A stretch of 16,314 nt of DNA. Origin: JBHJHK01 sp050330975 (GTDB lineage Bacteria > Pseudomonadota > Gammaproteobacteria > Competibacterales > Competibacteraceae). The position numbers and the translations under genes are program-made. The notes beneath the pieces were generated by a model. The model was given only the letters and a program-made list of their open reading frames with translations, was not told the origin of the DNA and did no database searches. Shown one piece after another: positions 7,543 to 14,705 of this stretch. The stretch spans positions 1-16,314 of the forward strand of contig JBHJHK010000248.1 of the NCBI GenBank assembly GCA_050330975.1, read 5' to 3'. The first letter of the stretch is position 1; each line of letters opens with the position of its first letter.

Positions 7543-8255
7543 ATGCACCGACACCGACCCAGCCCACCATCGCCACCAGCCGAGGATTGTCCTTGGAGGG
7601 GGTCGAGGTGTATTTGGGCGACCAGTGCCTGGTTCAGGTGAGCACCCGGGTGGCCCCGGGGGAAGTGTTGACGGTCATGGGTCCCAGTGGCGTGGGCAAG
7701 TCCAGCCTGTTGGCCTACATCAACGGCACCTTGGCGGCCAGTTTCACCGCCAAAGGTCACATCGCCCTCAACGGCCGGACCATCCATCGGCTCCCCCCCC
7801 ACAGGCGCCGGGTGGGGATGCTCTACCAAGACGATTTGCTGTTTCCCCACCTGTCGGTGGGGGGCAACTTGGCCTTTGGCCTGGGGGCCAAGGGCGGGCG
7901 GCGCTTCCGCCTGCGGCGCATCCACCGAGCCCTGGCCCAGGCGGGGCTGGAGGGCTTTGCCCAGCGGGATCCAGCGACCCTGTCGGGGGGCCAGCGGGCC
8001 CGGGTGGCGGTGCTGCGGGTGCTGCTCTCGGAACCCGAGGCCCTACTCCTCGACGAACCCTTTGGCAAGCTCGACGCCCACCTGCGCCAACAGTTTCGCC
8101 AATTTGTCTTCGACCAGGCCAGGCTGGCGGGGCTGCCCATGGTGTTGGTGACCCACGACGCCCAAGACGCCAGGGCTGCCGGGGGACCGGTGATCCACCT
8201 GGCGGCCAACGGCGAGCACGACCGGGTCGACAACGGGGGAGGAGATGGCCTCTGA
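7539..8255 (+). CDS. ynjD: ABC importer ATP-binding protein, YnjD family
   Basis: 238 residues, ATG overlapping the permease stop (ATGA). All motifs of an active ABC ATPase are present: Walker A GPSGVGKS (48-55), Q-loop Gln97 in MLYQDDLLF, signature LSGGQ (148-152), Walker B LLLDEP (169-174) and switch His206 in VTHD. The length and the absence of a C-terminal regulatory domain fit YnjD (COG4136). It powers import through the upstream double permease and works on the cytoplasmic face. The C-terminal tail (about 221-238) is short and Gly/Asp-rich. The gene ends 39 bases before a convergent gene, and no strong hairpin is seen in between. Confidence 0.92.
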   Translation: MNAPTPTQPTIATSRGLSLEGVEVYLGDQCLVQVSTRVAPGEVLTVMGPSGVGKSSLLAYINGTLAASFTAKGHIALNGRTIHRLPPHRRRVGMLYQDDLLFPHLSVGGNLAFGLGAKGGRRFRLRRIHRALAQAGLEGFAQRDPATLSGGQRARVAVLRVLLSEPEALLLDEPFGKLDAHLRQQFRQFVFDQARLAGLPMVLVTHDAQDARAAGGPVIHLAANGEHDRVDNGGGDGL

Positions 8256-8294
8256 ACTGCCCTATCCCTCGGCGTCAGCTGTCCCCCAAGGCCC

Positions 8295-8666
8295 TCACCC
8301 GGCGGGCAATAGCCAATTGCGATAGTCCCCCAGCGCGGCCCGCCGCTCCAGGGCCTGGAGGCCTTTGACACAGCGCAAAATCCACCATACCAGGCTGGCG
8401 ACGAGGATCAAATAGCCGATGAATACCACCATGAAGAGCACCCCGATCACGGTGTAGAGCAAACCCAGCCAAAAGGTACGGACTTGATAGGCGTAGTGGC
8501 TCCTGAGGGCTTCGGGCCCCACCCCCTGCTGGAGGTAGGCCCACACCAACCCCGCCAAGGTGGCAAAGGGAATCACTAGACCCACCAGGTAGAGGATGTA
8601 GATCCACTTGGCGGCAGACGCTTGGGAGGTATCAAAGGCAACGGCGGGCTTGTCGAGGTCGATCAC
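8295..8666 (-). CDS. DUF4870-type small membrane protein
   Basis: 123 residues with three hydrophobic segments at about 21-45, 66-80 and 81-98. The core IYILYLVGLVIPFATLAGL, then LRSHYAYQVRTFWLGLLYTV and a closing WWILRCVKGL, is the recurring pattern of DUF4870/Tic20-like bacterial membrane proteins. Their function is unknown. The GTG start overlaps the regulator's stop codon by four bases (GTGA), with AAGGAG about eleven bases upstream, so it is the second gene of an operon with the MocR-type regulator. The overlap makes co-expression very likely, though the two proteins have no known functional link. Confidence 0.85.
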   Translation of the reverse strand: MIDLDKPAVAFDTSQASAAKWIYILYLVGLVIPFATLAGLVWAYLQQGVGPEALRSHYAYQVRTFWLGLLYTVIGVLFMVVFIGYLILVASLVWWILRCVKGLQALERRAALGDYRNWLLPAG

Positions 8667-10171
8667 GGCATTTCTCGCTCCTTTGGCTGGGCTTGCGGGG
8701 AGACTTCTTTCCGGGAGACTTGGGGGTGGACGGGGTCGCGGGTCCTCGGGGGTGGGGTACGGGACTGGGGAGTAGAGTGGCCAAAGTGGCGCAAGAACTC
8801 AAACACGGGGGGAGCGTCGCAAAAGGCCACGTTAAAGCGCAGCCAAGGGGACGGTTGGCGGTGGGGACGGAAGATCATCCCCGGCGCCAGCATGATATCT
8901 TCCTGGGCCGCCAAGCTTGCCACCTCGGCCACATCGTCCAAGTGGGGAAAGCGGGCCCACAGGAACGGGCCGTGTTCGGCTTGAGTGTAGAGGGTGAGAC
9001 CACAGGACTCCAGGGCGACCATGGTCCGCTGGCGGGCCTCCTGGAGGCGTTGGCGCAGGCGGTGGAGGTGCTTTCGGTAGTTGCCGTCGCAGAGGATGTG
9101 GTGGACCAGACGCTCGTTGAACTCCGAACTGGTCACCCCGGTGAGGAGCTTGAGATCCACCAGATCCTGCATCAGCGACGACCGCCCAGCCATGTAGCCC
9201 AACCGCAGCTTGGCGGTGACGGTCTTGGCGAAGCTGTTGATGTAGATCACCCGCTGGAGCTGGTCCAGGGCCGCTAGGCGCGGGGTGGAGCGGGGGTGAA
9301 AATCCCCGTAGGCGTCGTCCTCGACGATGGCCAAATCAAAGGCCTCGGCCAGGCGCAGCACCCGGTGGGCACAGGCGTGGCTAATGCTGGTGCCCGTGGG
9401 GTTGTGGAGCACCGTGGTGGTAAAAAAGGCCTTGGGCCGGTGGGCCTCTAGGAGTTGCTCTAGGACCTGGGTATCGGGGCCCTCGGGGGTGCGGGGCACG
9501 CCGATGATCTCCACCCCCAGGCTTTGGAGATGGCCAAAGACGTGGAAGTAGCCGGGGTCGTCCACCAACACTCGGTCCCCTGGGCGCAACAGATAGCGGG
9601 CGATGAGGTCCATGGCGTGGCAGGCGCCGTGGGTGGTGACGATCTGGTCCAACTCCGCCCCCACCCCCAACTGCGTCAGGTGGCGCTGGACGTCCTGGCG
9701 CAGGGGGCGGTAGCCGCAGGCGTTGCCGTAGCCGTCCAACAATGCCCCGGCTCCCTGGCGGGCCAGGTGGCGCAAAGCCCTCTCCACGCTGGCGCTGTCG
9801 AGCCAGTCGGCCGGCAACCAACCACACCCCGGCAGGTGCTTCATGGCGTAGGCCTGGGTGGAATTGCGCACCAACCACAACACGTCCATGGCCGAGTCCA
9901 GCTGGCAGGCCGAAGCCTGGCGCTCCGGCGGTTGGCGCTGGCTGACGTAAAACCCCGACCCGCGCCGGGACTCGGCAAAGCCCGCCGCCACCAACCGATC
10001 ATAGGCTTGGACCACGGTGAAGCGACTCACCCCGTGGTCCTTGGCGAACTGGCGAATGGAGGGCAACCGGGCCCCCGGCCGCAACACCCGCTCGTCGATT
10101 AACCGCTCCAAACCCCGGGTGATTTGGTCCACCAGGGGCTCGGTGGCGCAACTGTCTAGGCTCAGTTCCAA
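8663..10171 (-). CDS. MocR/PdxR-type transcriptional regulator (GntR HTH plus aminotransferase domain)
   Basis: 502 residues. The N-terminal GntR winged helix spans about 8-76 (LPSIRQFAKDHGVSRFTVVQ, then ESRRGSGFYV). A fold-type I aminotransferase domain follows: HNPTG at 256-260, EDDAYGDF at 284-291 and the pyridoxal-phosphate Lys316 in INSFAKTVTAKLRLGY. A Pro-rich tail of about 45 residues after FLRHFGHS is longer than usual for the family. MocR proteins bind PLP or an amino-compound adduct and use it to activate or repress genes, often divergent ones. Targets here are unknown; no pdx, gab or tau gene is nearby, only a DUF1127 gene divergently and a DUF4870 gene downstream. The start is a TTG preceded by GGGGG seven bases away; no better in-frame start is visible. 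Confidence 0.92.
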   Translation of the reverse strand: MELSLDSCATEPLVDQITRGLERLIDERVLRPGARLPSIRQFAKDHGVSRFTVVQAYDRLVAAGFAESRRGSGFYVSQRQPPERQASACQLDSAMDVLWLVRNSTQAYAMKHLPGCGWLPADWLDSASVERALRHLARQGAGALLDGYGNACGYRPLRQDVQRHLTQLGVGAELDQIVTTHGACHAMDLIARYLLRPGDRVLVDDPGYFHVFGHLQSLGVEIIGVPRTPEGPDTQVLEQLLEAHRPKAFFTTTVLHNPTGTSISHACAHRVLRLAEAFDLAIVEDDAYGDFHPRSTPRLAALDQLQRVIYINSFAKTVTAKLRLGYMAGRSSLMQDLVDLKLLTGVTSSEFNERLVHHILCDGNYRKHLHRLRQRLQEARQRTMVALESCGLTLYTQAEHGPFLWARFPHLDDVAEVASLAAQEDIMLAPGMIFRPHRQPSPWLRFNVAFCDAPPVFEFLRHFGHSTPQSRTPPPRTRDPVHPQVSRKEVSPQAQPKEREMP

Positions 10172-10337
10172 GGCTGTACCCCCTTTGCCACCAGTACAGT
10201 CAACAAGTCTACTGGGATAATTGTACCTGTATTGTCCAGTCGCTGACCGCTATTGTAACTCCACGGGGTCGCGGAGGCACCCCGCTGATGGCCCGGCCAT
10301 CGCCCCGTCCCCAAGCCCCCGAGGAGGATTCGCCACC
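10172..10337. promoter_or_regulatory. divergent control region with phased ATTGT direct repeats
   Basis: Between the MocR-type gene (-) and the DUF1127 gene (+) the pentamer ATTGT occurs on the plus strand at 10220 (ATTGTACC), 10231 (ATTGTCCA) and 10252 (ATTGTAAC), spaced 11 and 21 bases, so all lie on one face of the helix. TGTACC also occurs at 10175 and 10222, and GTACAG at 10194. MocR regulators typically bind direct repeats in their own divergent promoter regions. Two copies (ATTGTA) read as TACAAT on the minus strand and could instead be -10 elements. GATAAT (10216-10221) is a possible plus-strand -10. Confidence 0.5.
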
Positions 10338-10571
10338 ATGTCCCTACATCCCTTTACCAGCGCCAAAGACAGAGCTTTTGTTGCCCTTGGGGGGATCAAC
10401 GCCATCCTCATCGGCCAAGTGGACCAGGTGGTGGGAACCCTCTGGCATTGGCACGAACTCGCCCGTCAGCGCCGCCAACTGCGGGCTCTAGACGATCGCC
10501 TCCTGGGGGATATGGGCCTCTCCCGGGCCGATGTGGAGCGGGAGGGCCGGCGCTGGTTTTGGCAGGAATAA
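10338..10571 (+). CDS. DUF1127 (YjiS-like) small protein
   Basis: 77 residues. The ATG at 10338 has a strong GAGGAGGA nine bases upstream; the reading frame is open further upstream without a plausible start. The C-terminal segment LRALDDRLLGDMGLSRADVEREGRRWFW (about residues 47-75) is the hallmark of DUF1127, with the usual Arg-rich stretch ELARQRRQ just before it. Related small proteins in alphaproteobacteria have been tied to RNA-binding, stress and phosphate responses, but no function can be assigned here. It is transcribed divergently from the MocR-type regulator and could be its target. It ends 14 bases before a strong hairpin. Confidence 0.88.
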   Translation: MSLHPFTSAKDRAFVALGGINAILIGQVDQVVGTLWHWHELARQRRQLRALDDRLLGDMGLSRADVEREGRRWFWQE

Positions 10572-10584
10572 AACCGCCCTCAAA

Positions 10585-10606
10585 CCCCGGGTCCTGACAC
10601 CCGGGG
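10585..10606. terminator. hairpin terminator between convergent genes
   Basis: Perfect 8-bp inverted repeat (CCCCGGGT at 10585-10592, ACCCGGGG at 10599-10606) with a six-base loop. It lies between the stop codon at 10571 and the convergent stop at 10616. On the minus strand a short T-rich stretch follows at a distance. Probably bidirectional. Confidence 0.65.
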
Positions 10607-10615
10607 CTCGATGGC

Positions 10616-11122
10616 CTAGCGGGCGGGGCCGGCGTCGTTGATTTGGATGCTGATCAAGCCCTCGGGGCTGCCGCTGCCCACAAAGGCATGGGCGCAAAAC
10701 GCCTCACCGACTTCCAGGGTGACCACCAAGGCCGAGTCGGTGTCTCGATTGACCTGGCGGACGTTGCTGATGATGAAGTCTTCGTCTTGGGCGCTGTTAT
10801 CGCTGAAGTCGTCGTTGAAAAAGGCCTCATCGCTGTCTTGGACGTCGCCGGGGGCCACGGTCACTGGGGCGAAGAACAGCACTGGGTCGAGGGCGGGATC
10901 GTCAAAAGCCTCGGCCAGCACCACCACGTTGAGGGCCTCGCCACTGGGGCCTTGGATGATGGTACAGGCGGTAAACGCGAGATTCTGACCGGCAAACCCC
11001 ACGGCGGAAATGTTGCCCAGGAACTGGGCCTGGGCGCTGGACACACCCAACAGCAAGGCCAAGCCCCCCAGGGTCTTAACGGCGACGGCAGATGAGATTG
11101 GACGACGAGACGAGTTGACCAT
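10616..11122 (-). CDS. secreted protein of unknown function
   Basis: 168 residues from an ATG at 11122 with GGGAGG six bases upstream. A signal peptide is clear: Arg6-Arg7, a hydrophobic core (VKTLGGLALLLGVSS) and a cleavage site AQA-QF after about residue 32. The mature part of about 136 residues is acidic (DDPALDPVLFF..., DSDEAFFNDDFSDNSAQDEDF) and appears rich in beta strands. It has two cysteines (in FTAC and EAFCAHAF) that could form a disulphide. I recognise no family. It is probably periplasmic or exported, in line with the acidic surface. It stands alone between a terminator and the broken ABC exporter. Confidence 0.75.
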   Translation of the reverse strand: MVNSSRRPISSAVAVKTLGGLALLLGVSSAQAQFLGNISAVGFAGQNLAFTACTIIQGPSGEALNVVVLAEAFDDPALDPVLFFAPVTVAPGDVQDSDEAFFNDDFSDNSAQDEDFIISNVRQVNRDTDSALVVTLEVGEAFCAHAFVGSGSPEGLISIQINDAGPAR

Positions 11123-11210
11123 GGCAAACCTCCCAGCATTGTTGTTGGAGCCATTGAAAGTTAGCACACCTGCCCCCGGGGAAAGCCGGAGCCAACCCCA
11201 GGGGTGGTTC

Positions 11211-11830
11211 TCAAGCACCGAGCCTTTGCCAGTCTCCCCCGCGACACGCGTCCTGTAAACCCTGACGGGAGTAAAGCGCCCGGTAGTGGCTGTCACGGGC
11301 CATGAGTTGGGCGTGGCTACCCCGCTCTTTGACGCCCTTGTCCACCACCACGATCACATCGGCGTGGCGCACCGTGGCCAAGCGGTGGGCGATGACAAAG
11401 CTCATGCGCCCCGCCAACACCGCCTGCAAACCCCGCTGGATCTGGGCCTCGGTGGCCAAATCCACCGATGAGGTGGCCTCGTCCAGCACCATGATCTGGG
11501 GGTCGGCGAGGATGGCCCTGGCAAAGGCGATGAGCTGCTTTTGCCCGGTGGAAAGCCGCACGCCCTCCTCCCCCACCACCGTGTCAAATCCCCGGGGCAA
11601 GGCCTCGATGAGGGCCAGCGCCCCGGCTTGCCTTGCCGCTGCCACCAGTGCCGCGTGGTCGGCCTCCAAGCGGCCGTAGCGGATATTGTCCGCCACGGTG
11701 CCGGCGAAGATGTGGGGCATTTGCAACACCATCCCCAACTGCCCCTGGTACCAGGCGAGGCTCCGCTGGCGATAGTCCACCCCGTCGAGCAAAATCCGTC
11801 CGGTCTCGGCGTTTGCGCCGGTCAAGGCGG
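11211..11830 (-). pseudogene. C-terminal part of a broken ABC exporter (nucleotide-binding domain without Walker A)
   Basis: The sequence resumes in the nucleotide-binding domain at AETGRILLDGVDYRQ. It then shows the Q-loop (GMVLQMPHIFAGTVADNIRYG), a signature of the LSTGQ type (RLSTGQKQLIAFARA), Walker B (IMVLDEATSSVD) and the switch His in IAHRL, and ends normally at 11211. This is the end of an MsbA/multidrug-type half transporter. Walker A and the residues around it are absent. Upstream of about 11830 the DNA belongs to a RES-domain toxin in another reading frame. The matching N-terminal part lies at 12787-13656 on the same strand. The product cannot hydrolyse ATP, so this is a pseudogene fragment, barring misassembly. 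Confidence 0.88.
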
Positions 11831-12042
11831 TTGCGTACCACAGCCTCCCAGACGCTGCAGCGCACCGCTTCCGAGGCGTAGAGCACGCTGTACTTTCCAG
11901 CCGGATCACTGAATCGGCTTGGGGTAGGCGCTGCGCCAAGGGGCGTCTTGGCATGACTGGTTTTGATGATCCTGAACATTCGATCCAAGCGGATCGCCCG
12001 CAGCCGCGTGGCGATCCGTTCTGGATCATAGCCAGTGCTCAC
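11803..12042 (-). pseudogene. RES-domain toxin, truncated at its C-terminus
   Basis: It starts at a GTG overlapping the antitoxin stop (GTGA), the usual coupled layout of Xre-RES modules. Residues 22-75 (MFRIIKTSHAK..., PSRFSDPAGKYSVLYASEAV, VWEAVVRNRLDRR) are a RES domain with the conserved Arg43 and Glu66. RES toxins degrade NAD+ (for example MbcT, ParT), using an Arg-Glu-Ser set. Here only about 80 residues remain before the sequence runs into the ABC exporter in a different frame. The region carrying the catalytic Ser is missing, so the toxin should be inactive. The reading frame stays open to 11584 through antiparallel nonsense. The exact junction lies between about 11803 and 11835. Confidence 0.82.
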
Positions 12043-12638
12043 CCAAAGTCGCCTTGTGCATCTCCGAGCGCAGCGGCGACCACCTGTTCGACATCGCGCT
12101 CACGAAGCCGATCCAAGGGCTCATCCCCTTCCAGTGCCCGTAACGGCGTCGTCAGCCAGACCCAGGCTGCGTATCCGTCGGCAAAGAACGGTCGGATCTG
12201 TTCAAGACCCGCAAGCGGCCGACCGCGCTCATCCAATTGGGCGGCCGGGAAAACTAAGCCGCGCTTTGCGCCTTCCCATCCGATAATGCGGCCCTTCTTC
12301 AGCCAATCATGGATGGACTGGCGGGACTTAACGCCCGCTCGCTCTGCAACCTCATCGGACGACAGCAAATTCACTTCCCGGCTTTTGCGGGTATGGCTGC
12401 CCAGTCGGGCCTCGGCGGCAGCGTCGTCCAGGATGACGGGTTCCGCCCCGGCGATCACCTCTTCGCGCCCGCACTTGACGGAAGGCGCGCCCAGCGTGGT
12501 CGCCGTCGCCGCCAGCGCCGATGCCACCGCGACCGGATTGGACGCCAGCGCGGCCACCGCCTTTGCGCTAAGCTGAGCTGCCGCGTGGCGGACAGCATCG
12601 GCAAGCATATCAACATTTTCTGCTTTCGTATGGGTCAT
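12039..12638 (-). CDS. Xre/MbcA/ParS-type antitoxin of a RES toxin-antitoxin pair
   Basis: 199 residues, ATG with AGGAG seven bases upstream. Residues about 90-132 (LLSSDEVAERAGVKSRQSIH, DWLKKGRIIGWEGAKRGLVF) form a MerR/excisionase-like helix-turn-helix. Then comes DERGRPLAGLEQIRPFF, and the C-terminus (about 157-192, WVWLTTPLRALEGDEPLDRL) carries the MbcA/ParS/Xre toxin-binding pattern. The Ala-rich first 60 residues are less conserved. Antitoxins of this group block the active site of RES toxins and repress their own operon. Four tandem 9-bp repeats lie 36 bases upstream and are the likely operator. The partner toxin is truncated, so this is an orphaned but apparently intact antitoxin. The whole module sits inside an ABC exporter gene. 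Confidence 0.85.
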   Translation of the reverse strand: MTHTKAENVDMLADAVRHAAAQLSAKAVAALASNPVAVASALAATATTLGAPSVKCGREEVIAGAEPVILDDAAAEARLGSHTRKSREVNLLSSDEVAERAGVKSRQSIHDWLKKGRIIGWEGAKRGLVFPAAQLDERGRPLAGLEQIRPFFADGYAAWVWLTTPLRALEGDEPLDRLRERDVEQVVAAALGDAQGDFG

Positions 12639-12673
12639 GGCTGCGCTCCTAAGTGTTCAGTGGTACGCGCACA

Positions 12674-12733
12674 ATTTCGTCTATTTCGTCTATTTTGTCT
12701 ATTTGTACTTTAGCGAGCGGAGCGTCGCTCCGC
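12674..12733. repeat. four tandem 9-bp repeats and a hairpin upstream of the antitoxin gene
   Basis: On the plus strand ATTTCGTCT (12674-12682) is repeated exactly at 12683-12691, with one change at 12692-12700 (ATTTTGTCT) and more loosely at 12701-12709 (ATTTGTACT). An 8-bp inverted repeat (GCGGAGCG at 12717, CGCTCCGC at 12726) follows. The position directly upstream of a DNA-binding antitoxin suggests an autoregulatory operator overlapping the promoter. It could also be a partition-like or iteron-like site. Confidence 0.65.
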
Positions 12734-12786
12734 AGTAAGTAGTGATAAGTTTTTTGGCGTTTGATACCATGAGGAAAATCAATGGC

Positions 12787-13656
12787 TTAACATCTCATAT
12801 CCTGCAAAATTTCTGCCTCGCCTTGGACCAAGCGCGCCCCCGCCAGCAGGGTGATCCCCACCTGGGCCAGGCACAAGACATCCCCCACTGCCCAATAGAC
12901 TCCCAGACCCTCGATCATGGCCCGGCGTTTATCCCGATAGGTTTGGTTGTGGCCGGCGAACTTGGCCCGCTCGTAGTCCTGGCGGGCAAAGGCCCGCACC
13001 ATCCGGATGCCGCTCAAGTTTTCCTGGAGCACGGCGGTGAGCTTGCCCTCGGCCTCGTCACTGGCCAAAAACAGCGGCCTCAGACGACGGTGAAACAGCC
13101 AGGCGAAGCCGCCGATGGCGGGCAGCAGCAGCACAGAAGCGGCGGCAAGGGCGGGATCGAGCCAAAACAACAGCGGAATCACCAGGACCACGAGGGCCCC
13201 GGTGCGGCCGATTTCCACCACCTGCTGGACCAGAAACTGCTGCACGGTGTCCACGTCGGAGGTGCAGCGCTGGACCAAATCCCCCCGCTCGTAGCCGTCC
13301 AAGGTCACCAGGGGCAAGCGCTCCAAACGCCCGTAGAGGCGATTGCGCAGCTTTTGGATCAGTCGTTGGGCGGCCACGGCTGCCAGGCGATCCCGCAGGT
13401 ATTGGAACACCCCGGCCACACCTGTGAACAACACCGTGTAACCCGCCGCCCACACCAAAGGCCACCAGCCACTGGCCGTGGGCAATAGATAGTCCAGGGG
13501 CGGACGCGGGGCGAAGGCACCCCCGGCGACGATGCCGTCGATGGCGTAGGCGGCGAACAGCGGCACGGCAAAGGTGGCCGCCGTTGCCGCCGCCATGGTC
13601 AGGATGGCGGCGCCGTAGCGGCGGCGCTCCTCGGCCAACAGAGATTTGAACGACGT
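12787..13656 (-). pseudogene. N-terminal membrane domain of the broken ABC exporter
   Basis: About 280 residues of an ABC exporter type I membrane domain: first helix AAILTMAAATAATFAVPLFAA, intracellular loop motifs GDLVQRCTSDVDTVQQF and LTAVLQENLSGIRMVRAFAR, and about five transmembrane segments up to LAQVGITLLAGARLVQGE. The frame then enters AT-richer foreign DNA and stops at 12787, about 30 bases past the last recognisable residues. The 5' end is also lost: upstream of 13656 the frame runs into the terminal repeat of an IS derivative (the residues FLKQLL are IS-encoded). Together with 11211-11830 it represents one half-transporter gene of about 580 codons, lacking roughly 90-100 central residues and the first few residues. 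Confidence 0.87.
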
Positions 13657-13657
13657 C

Positions 13658-14186
13658 AGAAGCTGTTTTAAAAATCGTACGTTCGCTCCACAACCCACCG
13701 TTGAGGCTCAGGTTGGAAGCCGCCTGGCTATCGCAGCACACCGCCGAGGGGTCGGGTTCACGACCCTGGCGCTCGCGCTCCAAACGGCGTCAGCTGTCAT
13801 GGCCTGATGCCACGTGCCATCCTCACGGTAGCGTCGAAAATAGCCCTACACCGTGGACCAAGGGCCGAATGCGTTGGGAAGCCGCCGCCACGCACAGCCC
13901 GCTGTCACGATGTACAGGATGCCGTTGATCATCCGTCGTCGATCCGCCGAGGGGCGGCCTCGCCCGCCTTGGGGTCGTGGAGGCGGGAGTAACGGCTCCA
14001 ACAATGCCCATGGGCGATCGGTGAGGTCCGTGTCATAATGAGTGGGCGTGGCCATCGGGGTCTGCGGTTGATTGGGGTGAGAGCCGTTGATGGGACCCCA
14101 TGAGCCACGCCCTGGCAAGTCCCCCTGTTATTTGATGACAAAAACTCCCGCCGCTTTGTTGCTACACGGTTTTTAAAACAGCTTCT
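13658..14186 (-). mobile_element. internally deleted IS5-family element, 529 bp, both ends present
   Basis: Inverted ends AGAAGCTGTTTTAAAAA (13658-13674) and its reverse complement (14170-14186) bound the segment. Inside are the transposase N-terminus and two short pieces of its later part. A 44-base block (13680-13723) is identical to 15972-16015 of the copy at the right edge, but here it lies next to the terminal repeat, so about 118 bases present in the other copy are missing. A larger piece between the first catalytic Asp region and this block is also gone. It cannot move on its own but could be mobilised by the related copy. Its flanking bases differ (TCA at left, TTA at right), so no target duplication is visible. 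Confidence 0.85.
13679..14055 (-). pseudogene. IS5-family transposase remnant (DUF4096 N-terminus)
   Basis: From the ATG at 14055 the frame reads MATPTHYDTDLTDRPWALLE, then RPSADRRRMINGILYIVTAG and CAWRRLPNAFGPWSTV: the DUF4096 N-terminal domain of IS5-family transposases. An in-frame TAG at 13846-13848 replaces the Tyr expected in the usual VYGYFRRW motif, and GYFRRYREDGTW continues after it. A frameshift then leads to GREPDPSAVCCDSQA, which holds the first catalytic Asp. A deletion next joins this to GFQPEPQRWVVERT, which holds the catalytic Glu. Nonsense mutation, frameshift and deletions make it a clear pseudogene. Confidence 0.88.
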
Positions 14187-14279
14187 TATGAATCATTTGC
14201 TTTTCTGAGTATTTTGGGGCCTGCTCGATGCCCAGGCCATCAACCTGCAAATCGATGACTTTTAAACAAAGAGATTCAA

Positions 14280-14648
14280 ATGAAGTTCATTTCTCAACTA
14301 CTACTCGCTTTTGCCTTGTGCATCGGTACTATTACCACCCCCGCACTTGCAGGAGATACAGATCCTCTATTCGTCAATCTAACAAGCGACGACCCACACC
14401 GCGCCAACATGGCAATTACTTTTGGAGGAAACCAGCATGAGCGGGGGCATCCGCTGACCGTTTTCCTCAACGACAAGGGAATTTTTATTGGCTCCAAGGC
14501 GAATGCCGACAAGTTCTCTGAACATCAAAAGAAACTCAGCGAACTTATGAGCAAAGGTGCAACTGTCTTGATTTGCCCTATGTGCATGAAGCACTACGGC
14601 GTTACAGAAGCTGATTTACTGCCGGGTCTGAAGTTTGGAAATTCATGA
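14280..14648 (+). CDS. secreted DsrE/F-like protein, probable integron cassette gene
   Basis: 122 residues with a signal peptide (Lys2, hydrophobic 4-18, cleavage after ALA at 22-24). The mature part has the DsrE fold pattern: PLFVNLTSDDPHRANMAITF, then GHPLTVFLNDKGIFIGSK, and the cysteine motif CPMC (99-102) before MKHYGVTEADLLPG. DsrE-like proteins handle sulfane sulfur or act as small thiol proteins; a periplasmic version could bind sulfur or metal through Cys99 and Cys102. That role is inference. The gene is about 48% GC by eye, well below its chromosomal neighbours. An attC site begins 57 bases after the stop, so it is very probably a cassette gene whose upstream recombination site was lost to the IS element ending at 14186. 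A weak AAAGAGA lies a few bases before the ATG. Confidence 0.85.
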   Translation: MKFISQLLLAFALCIGTITTPALAGDTDPLFVNLTSDDPHRANMAITFGGNQHERGHPLTVFLNDKGIFIGSKANADKFSEHQKKLSELMSKGATVLICPMCMKHYGVTEADLLPGLKFGNS

Positions 14649-14705
14649 GCTGACGGGTGGCGCACTGTTCAAAGATAACACTAAGACACTTACATGGTAA
14701 CAACA

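Noticed and set aside
11584..11802. Extension of the RES toxin to 152 residues
   Set aside because: The frame stays open but the sequence there is the ABC exporter in a shifted frame; it has no RES features.
12674..12709. CRISPR-like array
   Set aside because: The repeats are only 9 bases and directly tandem without spacers, and no cas genes are present.
14188..14240. Possible C-terminal end of a protein (FWGLLDAQAINLQIDDF) just before the DsrE-like gene
   Set aside because: An in-frame TGA lies immediately upstream of these codons, so no reading frame from the IS side reaches it and too little remains to judge.
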